NCBI GenBank assembly: GCA_001769805.1
Contig: MEPO01000009.1
Location: 186,001 to 250,000 of the forward strand
Length of the DNA stretch: 64,000 nucleotides
From: Bdellovibrionales bacterium GWA1_52_35
GTDB taxonomy: Bacteria; Bdellovibrionota; UBA1018
Reading direction: 5' to 3'
Part shown: piece by piece, positions 1-10,000 of the stretch
Layout of the letters: each line of letters begins with the position of its first letter
How positions within the stretch are numbered: the stretch's first letter is position 1
Notes under the pieces: generated by a model
Database searches by the model: none
What the model was told of the DNA's origin: nothing
Seen by the model: only the letters and a program-made list of their open reading frames with translations
Program-made: the position numbers and the translations under genes

Positions 1-18
1 CGCAAAAAGGGAGCTGAA

Positions 19-846
19 ATGGATATCCGAAATGTGATTGTTTTAGGTCTGGTTCTTGGCCCGATTCTAGTTCTTCTGGGGCTTGCGATCCGCATAGTCC
101 CTCAATATCAACGATTGGTTGTATTCCGGCTGGGAAGGCTCATCGGCGAGCGAGGTCCAGGGCTCGTTCTGCTCATTCCGTTCATTGATCGTGGAGTACG
201 GGTGGATTTTCGTGAAACCTATTTTGACGTGCCACCGCAGACCTGCATCACCAAGGACAATGCACAGGTGTCGATCGACTTCCTGGTCTATATGAAAATT
301 GTTGAAGCCATCCCAAGCGTCGTGAATGTCGAGTTTTACAGTGGAGCGGCTCGGGGAATTGCCATCACCACCTTGCGAGCTGTAGCGGGCGATATGATGC
401 TCGATGAGGTACTCTCCAAACGAGAACAGATCAACAGTGCGCTTCGCGGAAAGCTCGATGAGGTGACGAATCGCTGGGGAATAAAAGTCACGGCGGTGGA
501 AATCAGGGAGATTTTACCCCCGGTGGAGATCCGGGAGGCAATGACCCGGCAAATGTCAGCCGAACGATCACGCAGAGCAATGGTGGTGGAAGCCGATGGT
601 ATGAAAGAAAAGGAGATCCGGATTGCCGAAGGTGACAAACAGGCGGCAATACTCAGAGCCGAAGGAAATGCTTTGGCTCTTCAGAAGGTATTCGAAGTGG
701 CGCGGGCGGTGGACAGCAAGACCATGAGCTTGCAATACCTCGAGACACTCAAAGTGATGGGTGAATCAGCTTCCAGTAAATTTCTGATACCCATGGAGTT
801 TACAAATCTGGCGAAGGCGTTTGTCGACCATACCAGAGGGACCTGA
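19..846 (+). CDS. Slipin/stomatin-type SPFH (band 7) membrane protein
   Basis: The protein has one N-terminal hydrophobic segment (about residues 5-27). A band-7 domain follows, beginning with a run typical of slipins (QYQRLVVFRLGRL, GPGLVLLIPFID). The C-terminal half is rich in Ala, Glu and Arg (SAERSRRAMVVEADGMKEKE, AEGDKQAAILRAEG), the coiled-coil pattern through which SPFH proteins oligomerise. Family members form large rings on membranes and help quality control or lateral membrane organisation. A GGGAG site sits just before the ATG. At 275 residues the length is normal for slipins. A NfeD-type partner often lies next to slipins; none is seen downstream, and upstream lies outside the window. 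Family assignment is firm, cellular role is inference. Confidence 0.93.
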   Translation: MDIRNVIVLGLVLGPILVLLGLAIRIVPQYQRLVVFRLGRLIGERGPGLVLLIPFIDRGVRVDFRETYFDVPPQTCITKDNAQVSIDFLVYMKIVEAIPSVVNVEFYSGAARGIAITTLRAVAGDMMLDEVLSKREQINSALRGKLDEVTNRWGIKVTAVEIREILPPVEIREAMTRQMSAERSRRAMVVEADGMKEKEIRIAEGDKQAAILRAEGNALALQKVFEVARAVDSKTMSLQYLETLKVMGESASSKFLIPMEFTNLAKAFVDHTRGT

Positions 847-945
847 GACGCCCGGCGGACGGTCTTGAGAGGGCTGGACCTTTTTGGGTCGGATAATTAA
901 TCGCTTCCTTGTTCCTTTCGGCTCGAGGCGCTATCCTTCTTTGAC

Positions 946-2700
946 ATGCGAGCCTCGTACCTTTACTGCCTGCTTCTTGCTGGCTTTGCGATTTTATCAA
1001 TATCGGCTTGCAGCTCATTGCCGGGGATTCAACCCAAGATCGTGTTGACCGAAGCCCCCAAAAATCCGGAAGTTCCGGGGCCGCGCTATTCTCTGGCGCA
1101 GGCGCTCAGGACCGGGGCCCTGCCGGGTCTGGAGCAGGAATCACAGGTTGCGCAGGAAGCGCTGATTTTAAGAGCGAAAGATTTTTCCAAAGCACTGAAA
1201 AATAATAAAAATCACACAGCCCTGTGTAAAGACAAAGGTCTGGCGGAATTTTGTGCTGGCGCCAGGAAGCCAGTCTCCGTGGCTAAACCCGTTCAAAGGC
1301 GTTCCCGTGCCAGAATCACGCGATCGAGATTCACCCACATCAATCGGGAGATGAACCAGGGACAGATTCAGAAGCTTCATACCTGGACCGATGACGAAAT
1401 GCGGGCGGTGATTCGAAAGGCAGGTTCGTTCAAATACCTGGAAAAGTTTGCCAAAGCTGTTTTGAGTCTTCCCGGATGTGCGGGAGCCGAAGCTGCGGCT
1501 ACCCTGGGCGGAAGAGCCGAAGAAGAATTTCCAGAGCAGCACTATCGGACCCTGGCCCGCTCGCTTTACGAAAAAGCCGCGGAATGCGGGCAGACGGAAC
1601 AGATCCTCTGGAGTGGTTACCGGGCCGGCTTGCTCCACCTCTGGGAAGACCGCTGCGATCTGGCGCTTCCCTATTTTGTGCGCCTGGCGAATGCCTCGGG
1701 TGAGGCGATCCAGGCACGCACGGATCTGAGGTCACGGGCTTTGTTCTGGGCCGGTGAATGCGGGCGAACCCTGGGGGCCAAAGATCTCACCCAGACAGCG
1801 GGGAGGGAACTTCTGAATGCACACCCGTTCACGCTGCAGGCGTTGCTCGTTCAAAGAAAAAATCCGGATCGCCTCCAGGCGGCGCTCGCGCGCTTGGATA
1901 CGCCCATTCAGCTTCGATCCCTTGCTGCGCCGGAACTGAATTTTCGCATTCGCGGGGCCGAGGCCTTGCTGATGACCACCGAGAGGCGGGCCGTGCATCC
2001 GCTTCTGAAACAGCTGGTGGCCGAAGTTCCGGCCTCTGAACCGCACCTTCGACTCTATCTCGGATATCTGCAGAGTCGTTCGGGTGATTACCTTGAGAAA
2101 TTCCGGACCTTATCCGCCCTTTTCAGGGAGGATTCCATGCTGATCTCGCGTGCCACTCTTGAACTTTATTACCCCAGAAAAGACGAAAGACTGAAAAGAT
2201 CCCAGAATGTCGGTCTCGACCAATTTGTCCTGCTGTCGCTGGTCCGTCAGGAGAGTGCGTTCAATGAGCGCGCGCGAAGCACGGCAGGTGCAGTCGGGCT
2301 CATGCAGGTGATGCCGAGCACCGCAAGAAAGTTTGAACGGCTGCGGGCCGGAGAGCTTTACGAACCCGCTACAAATGTACGAATAGGAGTGAAATTTTTC
2401 AAAGGCCTTCTTGCCCGATACAAAGGTGATACGGAACTGGCTCTTGCGGCTTACAATGCCGGACCTCACCGTGTGGATGGCTGGACCAGACGCTACCCAG
2501 TTTCCAACCGTCTCCTGTTTCTGGATCTTATTCCGTTTCGGGAAACGCGGGACTACGTCAGTCTGATTGCCAGGAATTATTTCTGGTACCGGTCCATCTA
2601 CTCGGATCAGGAAAAGGATACCCTTTCGATCACACAGGCGGCTCCGGTTTTCCAGGCTTTTGAGTCCGACCTAAAGCTGCCGTTGCAGTCTGGGGACTGA
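946..2700 (+). CDS. Soluble lytic transglycosylase-like lipoprotein (SLT domain)
   Basis: This is a murein lytic transglycosylase that should cleave the MurNAc-GlcNAc bond in the periplasm. The N-terminus is a lipoprotein signal with a plausible lipobox (SISAC, Cys22). A long helical region of about 400 residues, like the Slt70 superhelix, leads to a C-terminal SLT domain. In that domain RQESAFN carries the catalytic Glu at about residue 436, followed by the family motifs GAVGLMQVMPSTA and ALAAYNAGPHRV. At 584 residues it matches Slt70-type enzymes. No clear ribosome binding site precedes the ATG. The last 71 bases overlap the end of the convergent beta-lactamase-like gene. Domain assignment is firm; lipidation is inferred from the lipobox. 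Confidence 0.92.
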   Translation: MRASYLYCLLLAGFAILSISACSSLPGIQPKIVLTEAPKNPEVPGPRYSLAQALRTGALPGLEQESQVAQEALILRAKDFSKALKNNKNHTALCKDKGLAEFCAGARKPVSVAKPVQRRSRARITRSRFTHINREMNQGQIQKLHTWTDDEMRAVIRKAGSFKYLEKFAKAVLSLPGCAGAEAAATLGGRAEEEFPEQHYRTLARSLYEKAAECGQTEQILWSGYRAGLLHLWEDRCDLALPYFVRLANASGEAIQARTDLRSRALFWAGECGRTLGAKDLTQTAGRELLNAHPFTLQALLVQRKNPDRLQAALARLDTPIQLRSLAAPELNFRIRGAEALLMTTERRAVHPLLKQLVAEVPASEPHLRLYLGYLQSRSGDYLEKFRTLSALFREDSMLISRATLELYYPRKDERLKRSQNVGLDQFVLLSLVRQESAFNERARSTAGAVGLMQVMPSTARKFERLRAGELYEPATNVRIGVKFFKGLLARYKGDTELALAAYNAGPHRVDGWTRRYPVSNRLLFLDLIPFRETRDYVSLIARNYFWYRSIYSDQEKDTLSITQAAPVFQAFESDLKLPLQSGD

Positions 2701-3730
2701 GGGCAGTTTCAAGAGCTTGCCCGAGATTCGTTAGTGCTTTCTCCGCCTGCGACTGGTTTTGGAAATTTTCAAGGCACGCGGCGACCACCCATCCTTCGCT
2801 CTCTTTGGGGTGGACAATTCCGACATTGCAGATGCGATTGATCTGAGTTCCGGTTTTCTGCGCAAAAGGAGTATCAGCGTGTAGTCCCGCCTTGATTCTC
2901 TTTTCGCCTGTTTCAATCCTGTTCAGGTGTTCCAGCAGCATACCGGTATGAACTTTGTTCAGGAGCCTGCCTGTGAAAAGATTCTCCAGTAGTTTTCCAA
3001 ATGCTTCCAAAGTTCCGGAATTGGTGTTTTTCCGGTAGTATCTCTCAAAGGCATCTTCAATGGTCGAAGCCTGGAGTTCTTCGCGGGTAATCCGAAGCTT
3101 GCGCAGGAAAGTGTTCAAACGCGCTGCGGGGGGGCCACTCTTTTTGATCTCGATGAAATCCAGATTTGTCAGCTCGCGGGCACGGGGATGCAATTCGGAG
3201 TAAGCCTCTCTTCTCACCTCGGTGATATCAGTGACCGGACCGAAGCCGTCTCCTGCAAGCGCCTCAATTCCGGCGTTCAAACGGGAACGACCCAGAAGCC
3301 GGACCAGCATATTCGTAGCCGTGCTGTCGCTTTCAATGATCATCCGCTTCAGCAATTCGCGAAGGCTGAAGGTCGCGCCAATTTTCTGATGGAGCAAGGT
3401 ACCCGCTCCGTCGATGCGATCACTGGATTGCAAAGTGATTTTTTGGGAAAGTCGCAGCCCGCCTCGTTCCACCTCCTGGAGAAGTACGATTGCGATGGGA
3501 ATTTTGGTCGTGGACGACAAGTACCAGTTGCGAGACGCCTGATAGCTTAGATCCGACCCATCGGTGAGATTTTTTATATAGACGCCCATCTCACCCGGCG
3601 TAGCTGCATTGATTTGCTCAATCTCGGAACTCAGTCGTCGGGTCCAGTCCGGATCATTGCGTATGGAGTTGGTGGATCCAGTTGCTGTGAGGCAGCCAAC
3701 GATTATTGGAAGCCACTTCCAGTAGGTCAC
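2630..3730 (-). CDS. Class A beta-lactamase-like serine hydrolase (copy 1)
   Basis: The fold signature of the penicillin-recognising serine enzymes is visible: S73-T-T-K76 (nucleophile motif), S134-D-S136 in the place of SDN, and K292-T-G294. A short hydrophobic N-terminus with a Cys (IVGC) suggests export, perhaps as a lipoprotein. The distance from SDS to KTG is about 158 residues, some 50 more than in ordinary class A beta-lactamases, and no ExxN omega-loop motif is evident. The enzyme may therefore be a peptidoglycan peptidase or esterase rather than an antibiotic hydrolase. It is the downstream copy of a tandem pair, 29 bases after its paralog. Its 3' end runs 71 bases into the transglycosylase gene on the other strand. 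Confidence 0.8.
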   Translation of the reverse strand: MTYWKWLPIIVGCLTATGSTNSIRNDPDWTRRLSSEIEQINAATPGEMGVYIKNLTDGSDLSYQASRNWYLSSTTKIPIAIVLLQEVERGGLRLSQKITLQSSDRIDGAGTLLHQKIGATFSLRELLKRMIIESDSTATNMLVRLLGRSRLNAGIEALAGDGFGPVTDITEVRREAYSELHPRARELTNLDFIEIKKSGPPAARLNTFLRKLRITREELQASTIEDAFERYYRKNTNSGTLEAFGKLLENLFTGRLLNKVHTGMLLEHLNRIETGEKRIKAGLHADTPFAQKTGTQINRICNVGIVHPKESEGWVVAACLENFQNQSQAEKALTNLGQALETALSPQTATAALGRTQKPGKPEPPV

Positions 3731-3759
3731 GCCGGTGAGATTGCAACAAGTTTACCCGT

Positions 3760-4881
3760 TCAGCGGGGCAGCGCTCCGGAAGAATAGATCGCCTGTCCAA
3801 TTTTCTTCAAAGCCGTCTCGGCTTCGCGGGTTGTTTTAAAGTCGCGGACGCATGCGGCAATCACCAGACGCCTTGGCTTGGGACTGAGATCCTGTCCACT
3901 CCACGAAATTCCGAAATCGCAGGCCCGCTTGAACTGCGTGCCTGTTTTATGCGCAAAAATATAATGTCCAGGAAAGCCCGCTCGGAGCCGCTGGCGTCCT
4001 GTTGCTGTGCGGGCAAGTATCTCGAGGAGAAGTCGCGTGGTCGACTCGCGCGCAAAGAGTTTGCTTTCGACCAGCTTTTCGAGCAGGACTCCGTAAGTAC
4101 TTAGCTTCGCGGTGTTCAGCTTTTGTGCATAGTACAAGGTGAACGCTTCGTCCAGATGCCGTATTTTCAGTTCAGAGGATTTCAGTCGAAGCAGTTTTGC
4201 CAAATGCCGCAATCTGGCCCTCTCAGGTCGGATATTCCACAGATCCAGGAAATCCGGATTCCCGAGTTGCGCGGCTCTGGGATGAAAGAACGAGTACATG
4301 TCTCTTCTGACGTCTGCAAGGCGGGTGATTCCGGAGAATCCGTCCGGAGCAAATTCTTGCACAAAGTTGTTGACTGCGTTCAGGCCGATGTGACGGATCA
4401 GCAGGTCAGAAGCCGTATTATCACTATAGATGAGCATCTGCTCCAGAAGATACCGGATGGAAAGCAGACGCCCGGGGGGTTGCAGGTTTGTTGCACCCCC
4501 GCCATCCAGATAATCTTCGCGGGAAAGCTGCAGTTTTGTCCTGTCGAGAGAGATCGGGTCGTTTTCGAATTTCTGCAGGAGCGTGATTGCAACCGGTAGT
4601 TTTACACCGGAAGCAATGTACCAGGCTTCCTCTCCTCGGAGCGAGAGGGACTGACCGCTTTCGGGGTCTTTGACATATATCCCGAGCTGGCCGGGGTGGG
4701 CGGCCTCCAGCTGGTCCAGACTCTTGCGGAGCTTCAAGGTCCAGTGGGAGGTGTCCTTAACAGCTCCGGTGACAGCTCCGGCGGCAATTCCCGCAGATGC
4801 GGGCGTGGAAAGGTGAGCTACGCAAAATGCGAGCAGGAGAGTTACGAATGTTTTCGGAACCAAAAAACAACTTTGATCCAT
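3760..4881 (-). CDS. Class A beta-lactamase-like serine hydrolase (copy 2)
   Basis: This paralog of the next gene downstream has a clearer signal peptide (cleavage near STPASA, residue 30) and a full motif set: S91-G-V-K94, S153-D-N155 and K312-T-G314. The region after SDN reads TRLADVRRDMYSFFHPRA, a block shared with its paralog (EVRREAYSELHPRA). It occupies the position where beta-lactamases carry the deacylating Glu of the omega loop, which I do not find. Lack of that Glu would leave a stable acyl-enzyme, as in penicillin-binding proteins. Its start lies inside the end of the upstream acyltransferase-like gene (40-base overlap), so the three genes are probably one operon. Precise substrate is unknown. 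Confidence 0.82.
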   Translation of the reverse strand: MDQSCFLVPKTFVTLLLAFCVAHLSTPASAGIAAGAVTGAVKDTSHWTLKLRKSLDQLEAAHPGQLGIYVKDPESGQSLSLRGEEAWYIASGVKLPVAITLLQKFENDPISLDRTKLQLSREDYLDGGGATNLQPPGRLLSIRYLLEQMLIYSDNTASDLLIRHIGLNAVNNFVQEFAPDGFSGITRLADVRRDMYSFFHPRAAQLGNPDFLDLWNIRPERARLRHLAKLLRLKSSELKIRHLDEAFTLYYAQKLNTAKLSTYGVLLEKLVESKLFARESTTRLLLEILARTATGRQRLRAGFPGHYIFAHKTGTQFKRACDFGISWSGQDLSPKPRRLVIAACVRDFKTTREAETALKKIGQAIYSSGALPR

Positions 4882-5975
4882 AAAGACGTCACTGCAATCA
4901 GCAGCGCGCTCAAGGTTAAGGCCTGCTGATAAGATACACTATGCCAGTAATCAAATAGGTAGCGATAGAAAACAAAGAGCACCGAAATGTGACAGATGAA
5001 CGACTGAAGCGCGTCTTTGCCTAGAAGCGTGATCGGAGCAAGCACCCGGGCAAGCGACTTGCCTCCCGCAATTGAGAAAGCGAGAATGAGGAGCGCCCCC
5101 CCGATGCTGAACAGTGCGAAGTTCGTTTCAGGCGGATGTTTGCCGGTGTTTTTGGCAATTGCGAGCAGCTCCTGATCCAGGTGTCCGCGGGTTTTCAGAT
5201 AGAACAGGACCACCAAAGCGAGCGACATTGCGAGGAATGCGGAGGCAGTGAGCAGGCGTGTTTTGGTTTTGGGATACCAACGAAGTACCGGTGCTCCCAA
5301 CAGCATTCCAATAAAGACGAGCGGCCCCCGAGAGAGCTGTCCCCAGGCATAGTGCTTTTCGTTCTCGACCAGGACGGTCCTTAGTCCCTCGCTGCCCCAG
5401 AAATCAAAATGATGGTAAAGAATGGTCGAAGTCCATCCGAGTGCGACGGGAACAGTGATTTGCAAGGCGAGGGGTAGACGTTTCCAAAGCGGGAGTACAA
5501 ATGGGATCCAAAGCAGCATAATCGCGTAAAAATCCAGAATTTCGACATAAACCGGAAATGCCTGGTACCGGATCGTCTGAAGAATCTCTTGAGGGGTATA
5601 CAGCCAGAACATCTCAACGATAGTCAGTACTTTGTACCAGAAAAAAACGACCACACCTCTGAGCAGGAGCTTGTTTCTTTTTTTTGTCCAGGCTGGCGTA
5701 CCAATGGAAGGCAGATACGCGGCGGCAAGGGCCATTCCGAATACAATGATGAAGAGGGATGAAGAGAACTTGGTGACCAGGTGGATTGGCACTAAGCCCC
5801 AGGAAGGAATCTGATCAAAATCCAGGAGCCCTTTGACCCCATGACTCAGGATCATCAGTGCGACAGCAACGCCCCGCGCGAGATCAAGCGCTTCGACACG
5901 AACATTCTTACTGCTCACTTGACCCACATCGAACCGAAGTGCAACTGATGAGCCCTCAGACTGCTTTAGCCACAA
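4842..5975 (-). CDS. Polytopic membrane acyltransferase-like protein
   Basis: About ten hydrophobic segments are spread over 377 residues. Near the N-terminus is VEALDLARGVAVALMILSHG, the opening typical of membrane acyltransferases of the OpgC/DUF1624 type, where the conserved His-Gly stretch is near the active site. Family members move acyl groups onto glycans or other envelope molecules across the inner membrane; the substrate here is unknown. The gene overlaps the following beta-lactamase-like gene by 40 bases, implying translational coupling. The longest frame begins with TTG at 5975 without a good ribosome binding site; GTG codons at 5927 or 5918 are alternatives, so the start is uncertain. 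Confidence 0.75.
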   Translation of the reverse strand: MWLKQSEGSSVALRFDVGQVSSKNVRVEALDLARGVAVALMILSHGVKGLLDFDQIPSWGLVPIHLVTKFSSSLFIIVFGMALAAAYLPSIGTPAWTKKRNKLLLRGVVVFFWYKVLTIVEMFWLYTPQEILQTIRYQAFPVYVEILDFYAIMLLWIPFVLPLWKRLPLALQITVPVALGWTSTILYHHFDFWGSEGLRTVLVENEKHYAWGQLSRGPLVFIGMLLGAPVLRWYPKTKTRLLTASAFLAMSLALVVLFYLKTRGHLDQELLAIAKNTGKHPPETNFALFSIGGALLILAFSIAGGKSLARVLAPITLLGKDALQSFICHISVLFVFYRYLFDYWHSVSYQQALTLSALLIAVTSLWIKVVFWFRKHS

Positions 5976-6023
5976 ATTCCGTTGATTCGTTCAGCTGGAA
6001 CAGCCTGTGCAAAATATCCCGGC

Positions 6024-6965
6024 ATGACGAGCAAAATGCGCTATTTCGTTGCTGGAGTATTTTTGACCGGGAGCATTGTTGTCGGAATGAGCTGTGGAGG
6101 AGACAGTGATGTTGCAGTAACGCAACCGCCACCTTCGCCGCCCGCTGGCCAGCCCGCAGGAGCTCCCTCGGTCATTAATGTAAATGTCACGGAAATATTC
6201 GAAGTTTCGCGGCCAATCATTGTGCAACAGAAGGTGGTCATTCATCAGAGCATCATCCAGAAATTTGCCACCGTGATTGTCGTAAACAACATCAACGAGA
6301 ATCACTGGATCATTGCGGACAATGGCAGCTTCGATACCGGGATCATTCCTCCTGGAGGGAGTGCTGAAATCATCGTGGAAGAGGTGGGCGATATTCCTTT
6401 TCATTGCGGGGTTCATCCCAATGAAAAAGGCATCATTCGCGTTCAACCCGCCGCGCCTGACGCCACTCCAACCCCTGAGCCGAGTCTGTCACCTCCGAGT
6501 CCAACCGCATCGCCTGCGGTAACAGAAACACCGACCCAAACGCCAACTCCAGCTCCAACTCCGACTGCGACAGGGATCGTGGGGCAGGAAGTGATTCTCA
6601 CGGCGGCGTTGACAGGTGCTCAAGAAGTCCCCCCGGTTGTTTCGACTGGCACTGGAACGGCCACCGTCCGCATCGGACAGGCCCAGGAAATTCCATTCAC
6701 CCTGAACGTTTCGGGACTGCAGAATATCACTGCGGCGCATATTCACTTCGGTCCAGAAGGAACGAACGGTCCGGTTATTTTTACTCTTTCAAACGGACCG
6801 TTTCCAGGAGCCCTAAGCGGTACCCTTCGTGAAGCGGAACTTTCGCAGGAAGCCGGAGTATCGTTTGATGATGCGCGTAATGCGGTTCTGAGCGGAAATG
6901 CTTACGTCAATGTTCATACCACTACGTACCCCAATGGTGAAATTCGGGGTCAGTTGACCCGATAA
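6024..6965 (+). CDS. Lipoprotein with cupredoxin-like and CHRD domains
   Basis: The N-terminus is a lipoprotein signal ending in VGMSC, followed by a Pro-rich spacer. Next comes a plastocyanin-like domain with the pattern NHW...FHCGVHPNEKG, that is the His and Cys-x2-His ligands of a type 1 copper site. In many relatives the residue before KG is Met; here it is Glu. A second Pro/Thr-rich linker (TPTPEPSLSPPSPTASP) leads to a C-terminal CHRD domain (TGAQEVPPV, AAHIHFGP, YVNVHTTTYPNGEIRGQL). CHRD modules are common in secreted bacterial proteins of unclear function. ATG at 6024 or 6036 fits the signal peptide best; a longer frame from 5982 adds an unlikely N-terminus. Likely exposed on an envelope surface. 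Confidence 0.85.
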   Translation: MTSKMRYFVAGVFLTGSIVVGMSCGGDSDVAVTQPPPSPPAGQPAGAPSVINVNVTEIFEVSRPIIVQQKVVIHQSIIQKFATVIVVNNINENHWIIADNGSFDTGIIPPGGSAEIIVEEVGDIPFHCGVHPNEKGIIRVQPAAPDATPTPEPSLSPPSPTASPAVTETPTQTPTPAPTPTATGIVGQEVILTAALTGAQEVPPVVSTGTGTATVRIGQAQEIPFTLNVSGLQNITAAHIHFGPEGTNGPVIFTLSNGPFPGALSGTLREAELSQEAGVSFDDARNAVLSGNAYVNVHTTTYPNGEIRGQLTR

Positions 6966-7045
6966 ATCGCTTTGACGCGGCGTGGTGTTCGTTTTGTTGG
7001 GTGATTTGCCCTCTTTTCCATGCCCGAGGTTGCCGATGAGTCAGT

Positions 7046-10000
7046 ATGAGCTTTCGTTTATCGTGTTTATGGGTGAGTGCGCTATTTCTCTCTTCAGCTG
7101 ATCTGGTGCGAGCTGCTGATCCAGCTCCAGGTTGTGCGAATTTTGATCTTTCCGAAGAAAACACTCTTCTGAACTTAAAGCCCGGAACGTCCAATGAGAT
7201 ACTGACCGTATTCTCCGATGACCGTTCGCGACTGACAGTGATGGACTCCAAAGGGGCGACCTCGTTTGATGTCAAATCAGGTCAGAGTCGGAAGCTGGAA
7301 TTGGGAAATATTTATCTGACGCAAAGTTCTCCGGATGGAAAAATGCTCAGCTTCTTTGACCCACGCAAAAAAGAAACGATCGTATGGGATCTGGTGAAAG
7401 ACAAAAAATCCAGGACCAAGTCTTCTGGAAAAACCGGATCGATCAGAAAGGTGATTGCTTCTTCGATAGATATTCGCAAAACAGCCGAGGGTCTGCAGGT
7501 CGGAAAGTTTCAAATCAAATTAGCACCGGGCGCAGAGCCGCAGTGGGTAGTGAACCCGAGCGGTCAGACAGTGGCAGTGACGACGGGGAAAGATGTTCAA
7601 CTGATCGATATCGGAACGGGGAAAGTTCAATCGGTCCGCACAGGCGCACGTGATATCGAGGCTATGGAATTTTTTGATGATCATCGTATTCTGCTGCAGA
7701 CCGGAACCCAGTTGAAAGTGATCACCCCGGCCAGCTTTTGCGTACCGCGAATGCGGGTGAGTACTGCGAAAGATTGTGCGGAATGCCTGGCGGGCTATTC
7801 GGATATCAGTGATGTGCGGGACATCGAAGCAGTCCATCGCAATGGACTCTGTGATTCGGAATACGTGCGCTCCAGATGGGCCAAGGAATCTACGCTGCCA
7901 GGTGAAGGGTCTTTCACGGCGGAGCAGCTCAAGCGAATGCTCCTGGAACTCGCCAAACCCGGGGCTTTCCTTCCGGAGAAACATTTACCGGCGCTGGTTG
8001 CGGCATTTGATGCCGGTATCCAGAACAGTGAGCCCGATCTGACCCTTCATGCTTTGGCCGGCATCTTCACGACGGATCCGGAAGTGTACGAACAATTAAC
8101 TGATCAATATCCCTCACTCGGAGGATTGAAACCCAAAGGGCTGAAGGCCTGCCGTTCGGAAAAGGAGAATGGCCGGGTGCAAAAAGCGCTGGAAACCTAT
8201 ATTCGGAATTCTGATCTGATCGCGCTTGGGCGCGAAGTGGATCCAAAGAGACGGTCCTCTCAGCCGGCACCCAGATTCGTTTTAACTGTCGGAAGCGATT
8301 TGAAGGAACATCAGACCGGTGAGTGGGCTGCGAAGAAATGCCAGATGATTCATGAGAAGGTGCAACTGGCCACGGACCAGCCCGTGGATACGGCTTGCGC
8401 GGCAGAAAATGTCGATCAAAAGCTCGCTCAAACGGTTGAGCAGAAGAAATTATCCGGTCGGTATGGTTATCTTCTGGGTTACCACGAGCTGAAGGACGGG
8501 ACTCTGTCTTACGAAGTTGCCGATTGGAAGCAAAAATACGAGAAGCCGCTGGGCCAAGGCGTGAAATTCACTCTTCTGGATCCCTCGAAAGATGAGCAGA
8601 TCACACATAAATTGGTCAAGCAGGTCGTCACATTTGATAGGAACCGGCGGGCCGTCCAGGAGCTGGCGCTTTTGAATGGCCTGAAATTATCGAAGCGCCT
8701 GACGATCAACGCAGAAACCGGCGAGTACTTTGACAGACAGACTTCAAAGAAACTCGACTTTGAAAATGCTTACAAACTATTTGAACAGGAGGACCCCAAG
8801 CAGAAGAATTACCTCCTGGGTGCAAGTGAGATCGCCCTGATTCTCGGGGCCTCCATGGCGGACTACTATACTCTGAGCGCTGAGATCAACAAGGTCGACT
8901 GGCAGTTTGGCTTCTGGGAAGGCATGAGGAAAAAGCTGATTGGGACCGAAGGCATGCGATTCGACGACAATCGCTCCAGTCTGAACATCGGGCATGCGCT
9001 CGCGGGCACCGGGTACTACATCCCTTGCCGGACGAATAATCTCTCAGCCATGGAATCGTTCGGCTGTGCATTGATTGCATCCTATTTCTGGGAAACGTTC
9101 GGTGAATTCCGGGAAATCTGGTCCATTAACGACATGATCACGACTCCGGTCGGGGGCCTGGCGATTGGTGAGCCCCTTTACCAGAATGGAAAATTTTTCA
9201 GCCGCGGTTCCGGCGGGATGCTCAATAGTTTTGGAAAAGCGATTTTTGGCGGACCCCAGGCCATCAACAACTGGTTCAACGGGATCAAATCCAAACCGGC
9301 CGAAGAGGTCGATGAATTCGGATTCCCGACCGATGTCTGGCATCAGTTCTCGATCAGTGCCGGCTACGGGACGCAGAGTCGAAGCGATAAAAAGGGCAGC
9401 GAAGGTACGGCCAGTGTCGGCTTCGAAACTCAGATTCTGAATCAGTCCACCTACGACAAGGCGGGTAAGGCGGATGAAATTTTCAAAGACACGATGTACT
9501 CCAAGATCAAAGGCCGGCTGTCGGTGGGGCAGATGACTGATCTGGAGGTCATGACCAAAACAGTTCTCGCCGGCTATTACAAGCAGGATACGAAGCTCGA
9601 TGAAAAGGGCAAATTGAGTGGCTATTCCTTCCTGATCGGTCCTTCAACCGGGGTGGATTTGCGGCAGCAGAAAGTAAAAGGTGGCGCCGAGGACATGGTG
9701 GCGACAGTCAATGTGCTGGGATCCACGATTGATGTCACGGGTTACAAGAACGGCGTGCGCATGCGCGCCACTCTGGATGTTTACGGGGACTTTGCCATGG
9801 TTCGCTCTTACGCCATTGATGACTACGCGAGAGACAGTGGACGAGAAGGGCTACCCTCCGTTTTAAAACTCAACGACTACTACCATGCAGGCGGTGCAAC
9901 AGTGGCCGCCTCGGGTTCCGTCAGCTATAAGAACCTGGAACTCTCTGCGGAGTTCAAGAAACAGTATCTCAAAGGAATCGATGGTTCGGATCGCTTTCAG

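Noticed and set aside
2630-4881. Beta-lactam resistance genes
   Set aside because: Catalytic motifs are shared with many non-lactamase serine hydrolases and the omega-loop Glu is not seen, so resistance is not claimed.
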